Below, piece by piece: positions 18,286 through 27,766 of a DNA stretch of 64,000 nt; positions within the stretch are counted from its first letter, which is position 1; the number at the start of each line of letters is the position of its first letter. Location: contig NZ_NVWY01000002.1 of assembly GCF_002733835.1 (NCBI RefSeq), forward strand, positions 114,632 to 178,631, in the 5' to 3' direction. The position numbers and the translations under genes are program-made. The notes beneath the pieces were generated by a model. It was not told where the DNA came from, ran no database searches, and worked only from the letters and a program-made list of their open reading frames with translations. Source of the stretch: Alcanivorax sp. Its GTDB lineage: Bacteria > Pseudomonadota > Gammaproteobacteria > Pseudomonadales > Alcanivoracaceae.

Positions 18286-19429
18286 GCTGTGCCTCCTCCG
18301 GGTTGTTATCTTCCAGGCCCGTCGCCGGGGCATCATCGTTCTGGCTGATCAGGTGCAGTGTACGCGTGGGGAACGCAAACTCGGCACCGTGCTCGTGGAC
18401 AATATTCATGATTTTCATGAGCACGTCCTGCTTGATCTCATGGTACTGCACCCATTGGGTGGTTTTGGTGAACGTATAGATAAAGAATTCCAGGTGAGAG
18501 GCCCCGTAGCTATCGAAGTTCACGATCAGGGTACGGTTTTCCGTTTCCAAATCTTCGTGTTCAACCAGCATGGTGCGCACATCAGCCACAATCCCCGGCA
18601 TCTTCTGCCAGTCATCATAGCGGATGCCGATTTTTTCATTGATACGCCGGTTGTACATCCGCGACGGGTTTTCCAGCACGATGGAGGTAAACATGGCATT
18701 GGGAATATACAGCGGGCGCTGATCAAAGGTGCGGATGCGGGTCAGGCGCCAACCGATATCTTCCACGCTCCCTTCGATGGAGCGGTCCGGTGAGCGCACC
18801 CAATCTCCGACCCGAAACGGCTTGTCCAAATAAACCATCATGCCGCCGAAGAAGTTGGCCAACAGATCTTTGGCGGCAAACGCCACCGCCATGCCGCCAA
18901 TACCACCAAAGGCCAACACACCGGATATGCTGTAACCCATCGTCTGCAAAATAATCAACAGAGACGTAATAACGACGGATACCCGTAGCAACTTTGCAAT
19001 TGCCGCTGCAGTGGACTGATCCATGGGTTTACGCATACGGCCCGGATCAATCAGGTTCTTTTCCGTATAGGAAATAAACCGGCTCAGAAACATGGCAATG
19101 ATGATAATAAAAGCGATACGGCGTGCCTGAGGCACAAACTCAAACAGGGCATTTTCCTCTGCGGACACCGCCTGCAGCAGCTCCATGGACACCGACAAGC
19201 CGATCACCCAGAACACCAGACGAACCGGGATACGTGCGGCTTCCAGCAAGGCGTCATCCCACAGGGTCTCGGTCTTGCCAATCAACCGTTCGGCCACATC
19301 GATAATGCGCATCAGAATAAAGTTGATGGATACCGTGCACAGCACGATGATAAATAGCTGAGTCAGCCAGATATCCATTGGCGTCTCGACTGTTGGCCAC
19401 TGCAGCAGTTGATTCCAGTCCCAGTTCAT
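18272..19429 (-). CDS. MscS-family mechanosensitive ion channel
   Basis: 385 residues. Hydrophobic helices near the N-terminus (LTQLFIIVLCTVSINFILM, IPVRLVFWVIGLSVSMELL, RIAFIIIIAMFLSRFI and VSVVITSLLIILQTMG) precede the pore helix segment VLAFGGIGGMAVAFAAKDLLANFFGG and the cytoplasmic beta domain beginning DKPFRVGDWVRSPDRSIEGSVEDIGWR. This is the MscS signature; such channels open under membrane tension during osmotic downshock. It is longer than E. coli MscS and has an extra N-terminal helix pair. Its 3' end overlaps hpt by 14 bp. Confidence 0.9.
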
Positions 19430-19499
19430 TAATGTCTTCCTTTGCTTTTACTGTTCAGTTAGAGCCTGTTTCTTTCGTTAGTTTTCACGCAGGCCTGTT

Positions 19500-20546
19500 T
19501 TACGTAATGCCCTGCTCACGCAGGGCCACAGCCAACTCGGTCGCAACCGCCCTGCGCTCCGCCACCATAGGCAAGCGTGGTCGCGCACGCAGCCCGGCTG
19601 CCGGGACCTGGCCCTGGAACCGGTGCGTCCCCAGGAAGTCGAGTACCTGCTCTGCCCCTTCGCGGCAATTGCAGGCCAGTACCATGTCGCAACCGGCTTC
19701 CAAGGCCGCCTGTGCCCGCTGCGGATAACCTCCCACACCGTGAGCACCGGCCATGGACAGGTCATCGGAAAAAATCACCCCTCGGAAACCCAGCCGCTCG
19801 CGCAGCTGTGTTTGCAACCAGAAACGGGAAAAGCCGGCAGTCTGCTGCTCCACCGCGCTATAAATCACATGGGCAGGCATAATGCCGTCCAGTTTCGCGG
19901 CCAGCGCCATGAAGGGGCGCATGTCGGCAGCCTCCAGCTCGGCCAGCGGGCGCGGGTCCACCGGCAATTCCAGATGGGAATCGGCCACCACATGGCCATG
20001 GCCGGGGAAATGTTTGCCCGTGGCGGCCATACCCGCGGCACTCATGCCATCGATAAAAGCCCCGGCCAGGGCGATCATGGCATCAGCATCACCATGAAAG
20101 CTGCGATCACCAATCACCGAGCTGTTGCCGTAATCCAGATCCAACACCGGCGCAAAACTGATATCGATATCCAGCTCGGTCAGCTCCGACGCCATCAACT
20201 CGCCCAGCAGCGCCGCTTCACGCACGGCCTCTGCAGGAGACTGGTCATAACGCTGCCCCAGCGCGGCCATGGGCGGCAGGCGAACAAATCCGTCGCGAAA
20301 GCGTTGCACTCGCCCACCTTCCTGGTCCACGGCGATCAGCATGTCCGGACGTACAGCCCGAACCTGGCGTACCAGCTCAGCCAGCTGTTCGCGGTTGGCA
20401 TAATTACGGGTAAACAGAATCAGACCACCGGCACCGGGGTGTGCCAGCATGTCTTTTTCCGTGGCGCTGACCTCAAGCCCTTCCAGGTCGAGCATTAATA
20501 ACGGGGAGGCGGATGCAGACATGGCAACCTTGTAGGCAGAAGACAT
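19500..20546 (-). CDS. nagZ: Beta-N-acetylhexosaminidase NagZ
   Basis: 348 residues, glycoside hydrolase family 3. NagZ cuts N-acetylglucosamine from anhydro-muropeptides in the cytoplasm during peptidoglycan recycling. Seen: DQEGGRVQR (74-82), the mobile loop KHFPGHG (178-184) with DSH (189-191), and the nucleophile region VIFSDDLSMAG. Its ATG shares a base with the stop of the L,D-transpeptidase gene (TAATG in the minus sense), so the two wall genes are coupled. An internal ATG at 20522 is possible. Placement next to psrA is as in Pseudomonas. Confidence 0.95.
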   Translation of the reverse strand: MSSAYKVAMSASASPLLMLDLEGLEVSATEKDMLAHPGAGGLILFTRNYANREQLAELVRQVRAVRPDMLIAVDQEGGRVQRFRDGFVRLPPMAALGQRYDQSPAEAVREAALLGELMASELTELDIDISFAPVLDLDYGNSSVIGDRSFHGDADAMIALAGAFIDGMSAAGMAATGKHFPGHGHVVADSHLELPVDPRPLAELEAADMRPFMALAAKLDGIMPAHVIYSAVEQQTAGFSRFWLQTQLRERLGFRGVIFSDDLSMAGAHGVGGYPQRAQAALEAGCDMVLACNCREGAEQVLDFLGTHRFQGQVPAAGLRARPRLPMVAERRAVATELAVALREQGIT

Positions 20547-21016
20547 TAATCGATGATCGTCACCCGGGTGCCCACCGGCACCTGGTCAAACAAACGGATC
20601 ACCGCATCATTTCGCATCCGGATACAGCCATGGGAGGCAGGAGTGCCCATGGGCTCACTGTCCGGTGTGCCGTGAATATAAATAAAGCGCCGGAAACTAT
20701 CCACGTCGGCACCCAGATTCCGCCCCGGTTCCAGGCCACCAAGCCACAAAATGCGACTCAGCACCCAGTCACGTTCGGGGAAGCGGGCGCCCAGATCGGC
20801 GTCGAATACTTCGCCGGAAAACTTCCGCCCCAGTAGTACCGCCCCAGGCGGCAACCCTGCACCAAAGCGGGCCCGAACCACATGGCTACCACGGGGCGTA
20901 GCACCACTCCCCATGGCTTCACCGGCACCGTTAGCAGCGGAGGAAATCGCAAAGCGCTCGGTCCGCGTGCCACGCAGCTCCAGCCATTGTTCAGACAAGT
21001 TGATAATCAGTTCCAT
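20546..21016 (-). CDS. L,D-transpeptidase (YkuD domain)
   Basis: 156 residues, almost only a YkuD catalytic domain. The active-site motif is HGTPDSEPMGTPASHGCIRM: His115, SHGC at 128-131 with Cys131 the nucleophile, and Arg133. The family forms 3-3 peptide crosslinks or attaches proteins to peptidoglycan. No signal peptide is visible; the chain starts MELIINLSEQWLELRG, so either a cytoplasmic role beside NagZ or an unusual export route applies. The start codon abuts a heptamer-repeat array (21024-21051) and no ribosome-binding purine tract is seen before it. Confidence 0.85.
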   Translation of the reverse strand: MELIINLSEQWLELRGTRTERFAISSAANGAGEAMGSGATPRGSHVVRARFGAGLPPGAVLLGRKFSGEVFDADLGARFPERDWVLSRILWLGGLEPGRNLGADVDSFRRFIYIHGTPDSEPMGTPASHGCIRMRNDAVIRLFDQVPVGTRVTIID

Positions 21017-21023
21017 GGGGATA

Positions 21024-21051
21024 GTTTCAAGTTGAAAGTGCGAAGTTGCAA
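21024..21051. repeat. Heptamer array, GTTGCAA type (locus H)
   Basis: Four consecutive 7-bp units on the plus strand (GTTTCAA, GTTGAAA, GTGCGAA, GTTGCAA), perhaps preceded by GGGGATA at 21017-21023. The array lies directly upstream of the L,D-transpeptidase start codon (21014-21016), where a ribosome-binding site is expected. No inverted partner arm was found in the 95-bp gap to psrA. Confidence 0.6.
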
Positions 21052-21110
21052 CGCGAACCCTTACCTCATCACCGGGCCAGGCAACCGGCCAGCCTCACGC
21101 GTTGCCGCCT

Positions 21111-21767
21111 TTACTTGCCCATATGCAACGGCTGATCCGGCACTTCCGCCTGAATGCCACCAACCAGAAACGGCAGCAAGCGTTTGGTGATATCCGCCGT
21201 GCTGGCGTCCATATTGAAATCGGCTTTGCTGATGCTTTGCAGCGATTGCATGCCCGACAGGGTGAAAATGACCGCCCCGAGGCTGAACTGCACGCGCCAG
21301 AACAGTTCCATGGGCGGCACATCCGGTACCGCCTGTTGCAGATGGCGCTGCAAACGGGCAAAGACGGCGCTGTAGTGCTGGTGGAGATATTCGCGCAAGT
21401 GGCTCTGTGGCTGACTGTACGCCTGCCCGGAAAGGCGGAAGAAGATGGCAGCTCGCTGGGGGTCCTCGGGATGTGTACCCAGCGCCAGGCGGAACACAAT
21501 ACCCAAGACATTTTCGGGGGTATCGGGAATGCCGGAGGCTTCCATCTCGTCGAGCTTGGCATCCAGCGCCAGGCTAAACGGTGTCAGAAACCGTTCAAAA
21601 ACAGCCTGAATCAGCGCTTCCTTGGAGCCGAAATGGTAATTCACCGCTGCCAGGTTCACCCCGGCCTTGCTGGTAATGGCACGCAGACTGGTTTCCGCGA
21701 AGCCCTTCTGGGCAAACAATACCTCTGCGGTATCAAGAATCCGGTCTACTGTCCCCGCCTGTGCCAT
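21111..21767 (-). CDS. psrA: TetR-family fatty-acid regulator PsrA
   Basis: 218 residues. The N-terminal part reads ILDTAEVLFAQKGFAETSLR then AITSKAGVNLAAVNYHFGSK, a TetR helix-turn-helix (about 25-46) nearly matching Pseudomonas PsrA. PsrA binds operators of the form (G/C)AAAC-N2-4-GTTT(G/C), represses itself and beta-oxidation genes and is released by long-chain fatty acids. Two such operators lie 19-45 bp upstream of its start (21786-21812). The neighbours nagZ and the methylthioinosine phosphorylase are the same as in Pseudomonas aeruginosa, but lexA, adjacent there, is 7.5 kb away here. The C-terminal ligand-binding domain is complete. Confidence 0.92.
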   Translation of the reverse strand: MAQAGTVDRILDTAEVLFAQKGFAETSLRAITSKAGVNLAAVNYHFGSKEALIQAVFERFLTPFSLALDAKLDEMEASGIPDTPENVLGIVFRLALGTHPEDPQRAAIFFRLSGQAYSQPQSHLREYLHQHYSAVFARLQRHLQQAVPDVPPMELFWRVQFSLGAVIFTLSGMQSLQSISKADFNMDASTADITKRLLPFLVGGIQAEVPDQPLHMGK

Positions 21768-21785
21768 ACCCTGCCCTGTGCGTTC

Positions 21786-21812
21786 AAAACATACGTTTCA
21801 AACATACGTTTG
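21786..21812. promoter_or_regulatory. Two abutting PsrA-type operators
   Basis: Site 1 is AAAACATACGTTTC (21786-21799) and site 2 is CAAACATACGTTTG (21799-21812), sharing one base. Both fit the known PsrA motif (G/C)AAAC-N4-GTTT(G/C); site 1 has A in place of the first G/C. They are 19-45 bp upstream of the psrA start codon, so autorepression is expected. Site 2 has perfect 5-bp arms. Confidence 0.75.
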
Positions 21813-21849
21813 GCTGATAGGAGGGTCAAGAAGAAAGGGGACAGCTCCC

Positions 21850-21877
21850 GTCAGGCTTTCGGCGTCCAGCGTCAAGC
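21850..21877. repeat. Heptamer array, GCCNGAY type, single arm (locus C)
   Basis: Four units on the plus strand in the inverse orientation (GTCAGGC, TTTCGGC, GTCCAGC, GTCAAGC). About 24 of 29 bases match the right arm of locus F at 60216-60243. It lies between psrA and the stop codon of the outer-membrane protein gene (21884). No opposing arm is visible, so it is either a half element or a remnant. Confidence 0.65.
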
Positions 21878-21883
21878 ACGGCT

Positions 21884-23167
21884 CTAGAAGTAATACACCA
21901 ATTCCGCCTGGATAAAGTCAGAACGACTGATCGGCCCCAGCCCAGGGTTGGTATTCACATTGCGCAGCGCATCCCGGTACAGTTGTGAGGCGCTTTGCGG
22001 CTTCCTGGTATCGGTATAAAAACGGGCCTCCAGGCTGGCTTTCAGGCTGTTGCCGAAACGACGGCTGGACTCGAGGCTGATCGCTTTTTCCTCGTCCTCG
22101 GTGTCATAGATGATGCCGGCAAGTATCTCGGTGGAAGCGACGTCGTTGAAGGTAAACCGGGTTCCCAGCAACACATCACTGGCCAGAGGAGACGCCAGAC
22201 TGTCATCCCGGTCTTCCCAGATGTACTCCACAATCCAGCCCAGATCCGTGGCCGTATCGAGCAGCCCGACCTGGGTATATTCAAAACCGCCATCCACGGC
22301 ATTAAAGCGCTCGCCCTGCCCGGATCGGCTGATCGCCTCCAGCTTCCATAACCAGCCGCTGTTCAAGTATTGCAGCTCCAGGCCGGTCTGATCGATGACG
22401 TTGTACAGCGGGGTAAATTCCGGGTCGCTACCCGACGGCAATTGCCCGGTAGCAATCAGTGCCTGCAGCTCGGCCAGCGTCAGCGAATCCGGAATCAGTA
22501 GCGGGTCCCGGCTGGTACCGGAAAAATGCGACACGGCCAGCTCCAGCCCGTTGTCGAAGTACTGCTGGTAGCGGATGGCAAAATCCACACGCTGGTTTTC
22601 TTTCGAGGATTCGTACTGCGCGTTATCGGACACCGGCAAAGGTGTACGCGGACGCCCCTCTTCACCCGCGTAGGTACGCTCACGGAAACCCGGCAGAACG
22701 AACACATCAACGATCCCCCAGTCCCGTACCGTGGACAGGTTAATCATGGGCTGGCCGAGTTTTTCCTCGCCATCAACCTGATCCACCTGATCGGTCTGGT
22801 TGATGATATCCACCAGGTGGCGGCCTTCGGTAACGCCCCAGAAAACCTTGCGAATGCCCACCCGGGATTCCCAGCCATCGCCCACATGAATCCAGGACAG
22901 CTCGCGAATATCCCAATGGGTTCGCTCTGTATCGTGTTCGTCCACCCGGGCATAGGGGATAAAGGTGAACAGGTCATCACGATTGTTCCACTCATGGAAA
23001 ACTTCCGGCTTGATGTAGCCGGAACCATTGGTGGAATAATCCGCCCGGGGATAGGGAGAGTCCTGAGTAAAATAACGCCCTTCCAGCGCCACTTCACCGC
23101 GAAATTCCCACGCAGAGGAGACGAGTGGCACTGCCAGCAGCGATGCCGTAACCAGCCAGTTCTTCAT
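21884..23167 (-). CDS. Predicted outer-membrane beta-barrel protein
   Basis: 427 residues from the ATG at 23167; a TTG at 23188 is an alternative and neither has an obvious ribosome site. A signal peptide (MKNWLVTASLLAVPLVSSA) is followed by alternating hydrophobic strands and the terminal FIQAELVYYF, ending in Phe as outer-membrane barrels do. The chain carries WIHVGDGWESRVGIRKVFWG, found in DUF1302-like or porin-like proteins linked to lipid export. It is coupled to the LolA-like gene upstream (stop at 23185, 17 bp before the ATG). The two probably act together on a lipid or lipoprotein. No specific substrate can be stated. Confidence 0.7.
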   Translation of the reverse strand: MKNWLVTASLLAVPLVSSAWEFRGEVALEGRYFTQDSPYPRADYSTNGSGYIKPEVFHEWNNRDDLFTFIPYARVDEHDTERTHWDIRELSWIHVGDGWESRVGIRKVFWGVTEGRHLVDIINQTDQVDQVDGEEKLGQPMINLSTVRDWGIVDVFVLPGFRERTYAGEEGRPRTPLPVSDNAQYESSKENQRVDFAIRYQQYFDNGLELAVSHFSGTSRDPLLIPDSLTLAELQALIATGQLPSGSDPEFTPLYNVIDQTGLELQYLNSGWLWKLEAISRSGQGERFNAVDGGFEYTQVGLLDTATDLGWIVEYIWEDRDDSLASPLASDVLLGTRFTFNDVASTEILAGIIYDTEDEEKAISLESSRRFGNSLKASLEARFYTDTRKPQSASQLYRDALRNVNTNPGLGPISRSDFIQAELVYYF

Positions 23168-23184
23168 GTTTTTGGCGGAAGAAA

Positions 23185-23976
23185 TCAACGGGCGCGTTTC
23201 AGGCTGTTCTTGTTAAAATCTGACTCACTCAGGCCAGTACCATAACGGTAGTTGCTCCAGAACAGGTCTGTGGATTTTCCTGTCTGGTGATTGACCATGG
23301 ACATTTTGCCGGGCTGCCAGTACTTGTCCTGGTACTGTGAAAAATCACTGGCGGTGAGCGTCTTGAGCAGGCTTTTCTTGCGGTCGTAATAGTCCACTTT
23401 CCAGGTCCGGTATTCCTGCTGGTCGATCCAGGAAACCTGCCGGGTGTAGCCCGAATCCTCATCTTGCGGGTAACGCTCGACCACGAAACAGGTCAGTTCG
23501 CCGCAGGGTTCATCGCGCAGGTACTTGTAGGTGTACTTTTCCACCTCCTGCCCGCGCATGTCTTCAAAACTGAATTCACTGCCCATGAAAGGGCCGGATT
23601 TGTTCCGTGAGGCAATGGTTTTCACCCGGCGCAGCGCGGGCAGGTACAGCCATTGGTCGTCGTCACGGGTCTTGTAGCTGAACGTAAGCATGGCGGTGCC
23701 GCGCACGTCACGGGGGGTATCGAAGATGGTCAGGCTCTTGTCGCCCTCTTCCTCACCGGTTCCTTCCAGCGTCTTGACGCGCAGCTCGCGCTCCGAGGTC
23801 TGGCCACTCTTGCTGATCAGAACCATCTTCATGTCGGCCTGAAAGTCCCCAAAGCCCTCGCCACGGCTATCCGCCTCCCGGGCGATCTCCAGGCCTTTCT
23901 CTTCCGGGGTCTGGGCCAATACGACGGGCGCGGCCAGGGCCATTAGCAAAGCGGCGGGCAGTAAACGGACGTTCAT
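23185..23976 (-). CDS. Outer-membrane lipoprotein-sorting protein, LolA-like fold
   Basis: 263 residues from the ATG at 23976 with GAGGAG upstream; frames further upstream lack a signal peptide. The signal peptide is MNVRLLPAALLMALAAPVVLA. The mature region (DFQADMKMVLISKSGQTSER, DDDQWLYLPALRRVKTIASR, NKSGPFMGSEFSFEDM, and near the end GKSTDLFWSNYRYGTGLSES) matches the COG2834-like family whose fold resembles LolA. These proteins typically pair with an RND/MMPL transporter and an outer-membrane partner. Here the outer-membrane protein follows directly but the transporter is missing; an MMPL gene stands 12 kb away at 35526. Confidence 0.82.
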   Translation of the reverse strand: MNVRLLPAALLMALAAPVVLAQTPEEKGLEIAREADSRGEGFGDFQADMKMVLISKSGQTSERELRVKTLEGTGEEEGDKSLTIFDTPRDVRGTAMLTFSYKTRDDDQWLYLPALRRVKTIASRNKSGPFMGSEFSFEDMRGQEVEKYTYKYLRDEPCGELTCFVVERYPQDEDSGYTRQVSWIDQQEYRTWKVDYYDRKKSLLKTLTASDFSQYQDKYWQPGKMSMVNHQTGKSTDLFWSNYRYGTGLSESDFNKNSLKRAR

Positions 23977-24089
23977 GGAGCTCCTCGCGGTATACATGTC
24001 TGGGGCTGCACCGGCAAAGCGGGCAACAGCATGTTTACCATGATAGCGATCCAGACAAAAACGGCGATGCCCAAAGAGGCCAAAAAATA

Positions 24090-24250
24090 GTTGGAAGTGG
24101 ATAGTCGACAGTTGACAGCTACGCGCCCCTACGATGCTTCTGGTTTCCAACATAAGAGGCCGCACCCGTTTTCCGGGCGCGGCCTCTTACGTTGGAGCGA
24201 ATGAAAGTGTTCAGTCGCGCACTGCCAACTGTCCATTATCAACTGTCACC
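24090..24250. repeat. Heptamer arms of GTTGACA type around a 22-bp hairpin (locus G)
   Basis: The left arm 24090-24117 has four units (GTTGGAA, GTGGATA, GTCGACA, GTTGACA). The right arm 24223-24250 is inverted (TGCCAAC, TGTCCAT, TATCAAC, TGTCACC). Between them lies a near-perfect stem, 24147-24168 against 24174-24195, 22 bp with two mismatches and a TTTTC loop, containing AAGAGGCCGC / GCGGCCTCTT. There is no T-run after the stem on either strand, so a classical terminator is doubtful. It occupies the gap 23977-24263, which holds no gene. Confidence 0.7.
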
Positions 24251-24263
24251 TGACCTTTGACCT

Positions 24264-24794
24264 TCACCACTCTTCCAGATAGCCCATGCAATGCTCCACC
24301 AGCTCTCCCACCCGGGTCACACTGTCGGCAAGGCGCTGGAGATCCCCTTCGGCCAAAGGCGCGTAACCGTCCTCGGCCATCAGGTTGAGAGCATTCTCTT
24401 CGCTGGGCGGCGCCGGACGGCGAGCCAGGCCTGCTGCGCCCAGTGCGGTCTGCATTTCCCCGTCCAGCCAGGCGATTAAATCCCCCCGATCGGCACGGGC
24501 GCGGGCCAGAATAGCGATCTCCGGGGCTTCAACCCCCGCATCCCGAAAGGCCTGCTCCAGCGCCGCCAGGCTGAACAAGGTGTCCGCACCGTCTACCTGA
24601 AAGGTCTTGCCGGATTGTCGCGCCAGCCCCACCAGCACCGAATACAGATGAAACACCACCGCACCGCGTAACGCCAGGCGCACGGTGGGCGCGGCCTCGA
24701 CCTGCTCGTGGGTCAGTTGGCGTAACAGGGCGTTGGCAAAGTAGATCCGCTCGCGTAAACCGCTAACAGTATTGTCTCGAACCATTCTGGACAT
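24264..24794 (-). CDS. DUF6586-family protein
   Basis: 176 residues, start ATG at 24794. Mostly helical: MSRMVRDNTVSGLRERIYFA is followed by LLRQLTHEQVEAAPTVRLAL, helices AVVFHLYSVLVGLARQ and a C-terminal helix VGELVEHCMGYLEEW. I recognise it as the DUF6586 type that sits beside topA in pseudomonads (recollection). No catalytic motif is seen and the function is unknown. It lies 73 bp downstream of topA on the same strand, so co-transcription is likely. Confidence 0.7.
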   Translation of the reverse strand: MSRMVRDNTVSGLRERIYFANALLRQLTHEQVEAAPTVRLALRGAVVFHLYSVLVGLARQSGKTFQVDGADTLFSLAALEQAFRDAGVEAPEIAILARARADRGDLIAWLDGEMQTALGAAGLARRPAPPSEENALNLMAEDGYAPLAEGDLQRLADSVTRVGELVEHCMGYLEEW

Positions 24795-24867
24795 AAATCA
24801 CTCCGCTGCACGCACCACGCGACACGCAGGCTATCGCCTGCATGCGTGAAGCGTGATGCTTGCTGGA

Positions 24868-27612
24868 TTACTTCTTGGCGGCGGCTTTTTTGGCCGGAGC
24901 TTTCTTTTTCGCTGCTTTTTTCTTGGCGGCCGCCTTCTTCTTCGCGGGGGCTTTTTTCTTGGTCTGCTCTTCGACCCATTTGCCATCGCGGTAGAAGGCC
25001 ATCCAGCCAGTGGCCTTGCCGTCAATTTCGCTCATCACATACTGCTCTTTGGCCTTGCGGCTGTAGCGCAGCACCCCTTTGTTGCCGTCAGGATCCTCAG
25101 CAGGGGCCTCGGCCAGATAAGCGTGTTTCGGGTCCAGCTGCTTGGCCACGCTCTGAATTTCTTCGATCAGCGGCGGGCGCGTTTCCCGGTTTTTCGGGAA
25201 CTTGCTGGCGGCCAGGAACAGGCCGGAGGCTCCATCGCGCAGTAAGTAATGATCATCCACTTTCTGGCATTGCAAGTGCGGCATGGGAATCGGGTCAGCC
25301 CGCGGCGGAGCCGGTTCGCCACTCTTGAGCAGCTTGCGGGTGTTGCCGCACTCGTCATTGGTGCACTTGAAGAACTTGCCAAACCGGCCGGTGCGCAGCT
25401 GCATCTCATTAGCGCACTTCTCACATTCCAGTACCGGGCCATCGTAACCCTTGATACGGAATTCGCCCTTCTCGACCACATAACCATCACAATCCGGGTT
25501 GTTACCACAGATATGCAGCTTGCGCTTTTCGTCGATCAGGTAATTTTCCATGGCGGTGCCACACTTCTGGCACCGTTTTTTGCTGCGCAGTTCGTTGGTT
25601 TCCGCTTCGTCATCGTCATCCGCTTTTACCGCTTCGGCTTCTTCACCGGGCAGCAGATTCATGGTGGCGGTGCAGCGCTCTTTCGGCGGTAGCCCGTAGC
25701 CGGAACAGCCCAGGAACACGCCGGTGGAGCCGGTGCGAATCTGCATTGGGCGGCCACAGGTGGGACATTCAATATCCGTGTCGGTAGGCAGGTTGGCGCG
25801 CATCCCCCCCACTGCCTGCTTGCCAGTGCCTTCCCCCTGGGCGGCATCCAGCTTGCTGACGAAATCCTTGTAGAATTCGTTGAGCACGTCCTGCCAGTTT
25901 CGCTGCCCTTCAGCAACTTCATCCAGGGTTTCTTCCATGCTGGCGGTGAAGCCGTAATCCATCAGGTTGGGGAAATTTTCCACCAGACGGTCGGTAACGA
26001 TGTCACCCATCTTTTCTGCATAGAAGCGCCGGTTGTCCTGACGCACGTAGCCGCGATCCTGGATCGTGGAAATGATCGCTGCGTAGGTAGACGGGCGGCC
26101 AATGCCGCGCTTTTCCAGTTCCTTGACCAGGCTCGCCTCGGTAAAACGGGCTGGCGGTTTGGTGAAGTGCTGGTTGGCATCCACATTGTCGATGGTCAGC
26201 ACATCGCCTTCTTTCACATCCGGCAGCAAGGTATCTTCCTGCCCCTTACGTGACGCCGGTGGCTGAATGCGGGTCCAGCCATCAAACTTCATGATGCGCC
26301 CTTTCGCTTTCAGCTCGTAACCGTTGCCGGTGGCCGTCAGGGTGGAGCTCAGATATTCCGCCGGGGGCATCTGGCAGGCGATGAACTGTCGACGAATCAG
26401 CTCGTACAGGCGCTGGGCGTCGCGCTCCATATCTTTCAGGGAATCCGAGGTGCGCCGCACATCCGAAGGACGAATGGCTTCGTGTGCTTCCTGGGCCCCT
26501 TCCTTGCTGCTGTAGGACAGCGGCGCATCAGGCAGGTACTTGTCACCCAGTTTTTCACCAATCCACTCCCGGCAGGCCGCCACGGCGTCTGAACTCAGGT
26601 TGGTGGAATCGGTACGCATGTAGGTAATGTGGCCGGCTTCATAAAGCCGCTGCGCCATCATCATGGTCTTTTTCACCCCGAAGCCCAGGCGGGTGCTCGC
26701 GGCCTGCTGCAGGGTAGAGGTAATAAAAGGCGCAGACGGCTTGGAGCGGGTGGGCCGCTGCTCACGCTGGCTGATGGTCAGGGTGCCAGCGTTTTCCAGT
26801 GCCTGCTTGTGGGCGCCGGCGTCGTCACCGTTATTGGGCCGGAACGCCTGGCCGTTATGCTTGGCCACTTGCAGGCGCAGGGCTTCGCCGTCACCGCTGT
26901 GGGTGTCGCTGTACAGCTCCCAGAATTCTTCAGGGATAAAGGCGCGAATTTCACGCTCGCGCTCCACCACCAGCTCCACGGCCACCGATTGCACCCGGCC
27001 GGCGGACAGGCCACGGGCAATTTTTTCCCACAGCAGCGGGGAAATCATGAAACCCACTACCCGATCCAGAAAACGTCGGGCCTGCTGGGCTTCCACCCGG
27101 TGCAGGTCCAGCTTGCCGGGTTCTTCGAACGCCGCCTGAATCGCTTTCTTGGTAATTTCGTTGAATACCACCCGGTCGAACCGGTCATCGTCTCCGCCAA
27201 TGACTTCCCGCAGGTGCCAGGCAATCGCCTCCCCTTCGCGGTCCAAATCCGTTGCCAGATAGATACGGTCGGCTTTCGCAGCCAGGCGCTTGAGTTCGTC
27301 GACCACCTTGTCCTTGCCGGGGAGCACCTCATAGTGAGCCGCCCAGCCTTTTTCCGGGTCGATCCCCATGCGGTTAACCAGCTGTTTCTTGGCCTTCTTC
27401 TTTTTATAGGCGTCCCGCTCTTCTTTGGGCAGGGAGCGGGTATACGCCGCCTCCTTGGCCCGCTCCTGAGGGGTGCTCTTTTTGGAGCCGCCACTGACCG
27501 GCAGATCCCGCACATGGCCGACACTGGACTTCACGATGAAGTCGTCGCCCAGGTAGCGGTTAATGGTCTTGGCCTTGGCAGGCGACTCCACAATTACTAG
27601 CGATTTTCCCAT
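24868..27612 (-). CDS. topA: DNA topoisomerase I
   Basis: 914 residues. Type IA topoisomerase that relaxes negative supercoils. Seen: the TOPRIM start [20 protein letters not shown], the acidic [13 protein letters not shown], and the catalytic tyrosine in [14 protein letters not shown] near residue 328. Three C-terminal zinc ribbons follow ([19 protein letters not shown]...[18 protein letters not shown]...CTNDECGN). The chain ends in a lysine/alanine tail of roughly 30 residues with KKKAPAKK and [10 protein letters not shown] repeats. Such basic tails bind DNA or RNA polymerase and make the 3' end low in complexity. Transcribed toward the DUF6586 gene. Confidence 0.97.
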   Translation of the reverse strand: MGKSLVIVESPAKAKTINRYLGDDFIVKSSVGHVRDLPVSGGSKKSTPQERAKEAAYTRSLPKEERDAYKKKKAKKQLVNRMGIDPEKGWAAHYEVLPGKDKVVDELKRLAAKADRIYLATDLDREGEAIAWHLREVIGGDDDRFDRVVFNEITKKAIQAAFEEPGKLDLHRVEAQQARRFLDRVVGFMISPLLWEKIARGLSAGRVQSVAVELVVEREREIRAFIPEEFWELYSDTHSGDGEALRLQVAKHNGQAFRPNNGDDAGAHKQALENAGTLTISQREQRPTRSKPSAPFITSTLQQAASTRLGFGVKKTMMMAQRLYEAGHITYMRTDSTNLSSDAVAACREWIGEKLGDKYLPDAPLSYSSKEGAQEAHEAIRPSDVRRTSDSLKDMERDAQRLYELIRRQFIACQMPPAEYLSSTLTATGNGYELKAKGRIMKFDGWTRIQPPASRKGQEDTLLPDVKEGDVLTIDNVDANQHFTKPPARFTEASLVKELEKRGIGRPSTYAAIISTIQDRGYVRQDNRRFYAEKMGDIVTDRLVENFPNLMDYGFTASMEETLDEVAEGQRNWQDVLNEFYKDFVSKLDAAQGEGTGKQAVGGMRANLPTDTDIECPTCGRPMQIRTGSTGVFLGCSGYGLPPKERCTATMNLLPGEEAEAVKADDDDEAETNELRSKKRCQKCGTAMENYLIDEKRKLHICGNNPDCDGYVVEKGEFRIKGYDGPVLECEKCANEMQLRTGRFGKFFKCTNDECGNTRKLLKSGEPAPPRADPIPMPHLQCQKVDDHYLLRDGASGLFLAASKFPKNRETRPPLIEEIQSVAKQLDPKHAYLAEAPAEDPDGNKGVLRYSRKAKEQYVMSEIDGKATGWMAFYRDGKWVEEQTKKKAPAKKKAAAKKKAAKKKAPAKKAAAKK

Positions 27613-27766
27613 TCTCAGGTACTCAACATCCGGTCTAAGGCTCGTGATGGGCGCTATTTAGACAGCGCCGGTATAGGCGGGTCAAGCAGGAAGTGCCCCC
27701 GGTTTCCTTTTTTAGTAGTAGTACAGGCAGGCCTGCCAGGGCAACCCTCATCTGTGAAACAGCCCG

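Noticed and set aside
24868-24960. Lys/Ala-rich stretch as a separate histone-like gene
   Set aside because: It is in frame with and continuous with topA, and such basic tails are common at the end of topoisomerase I.
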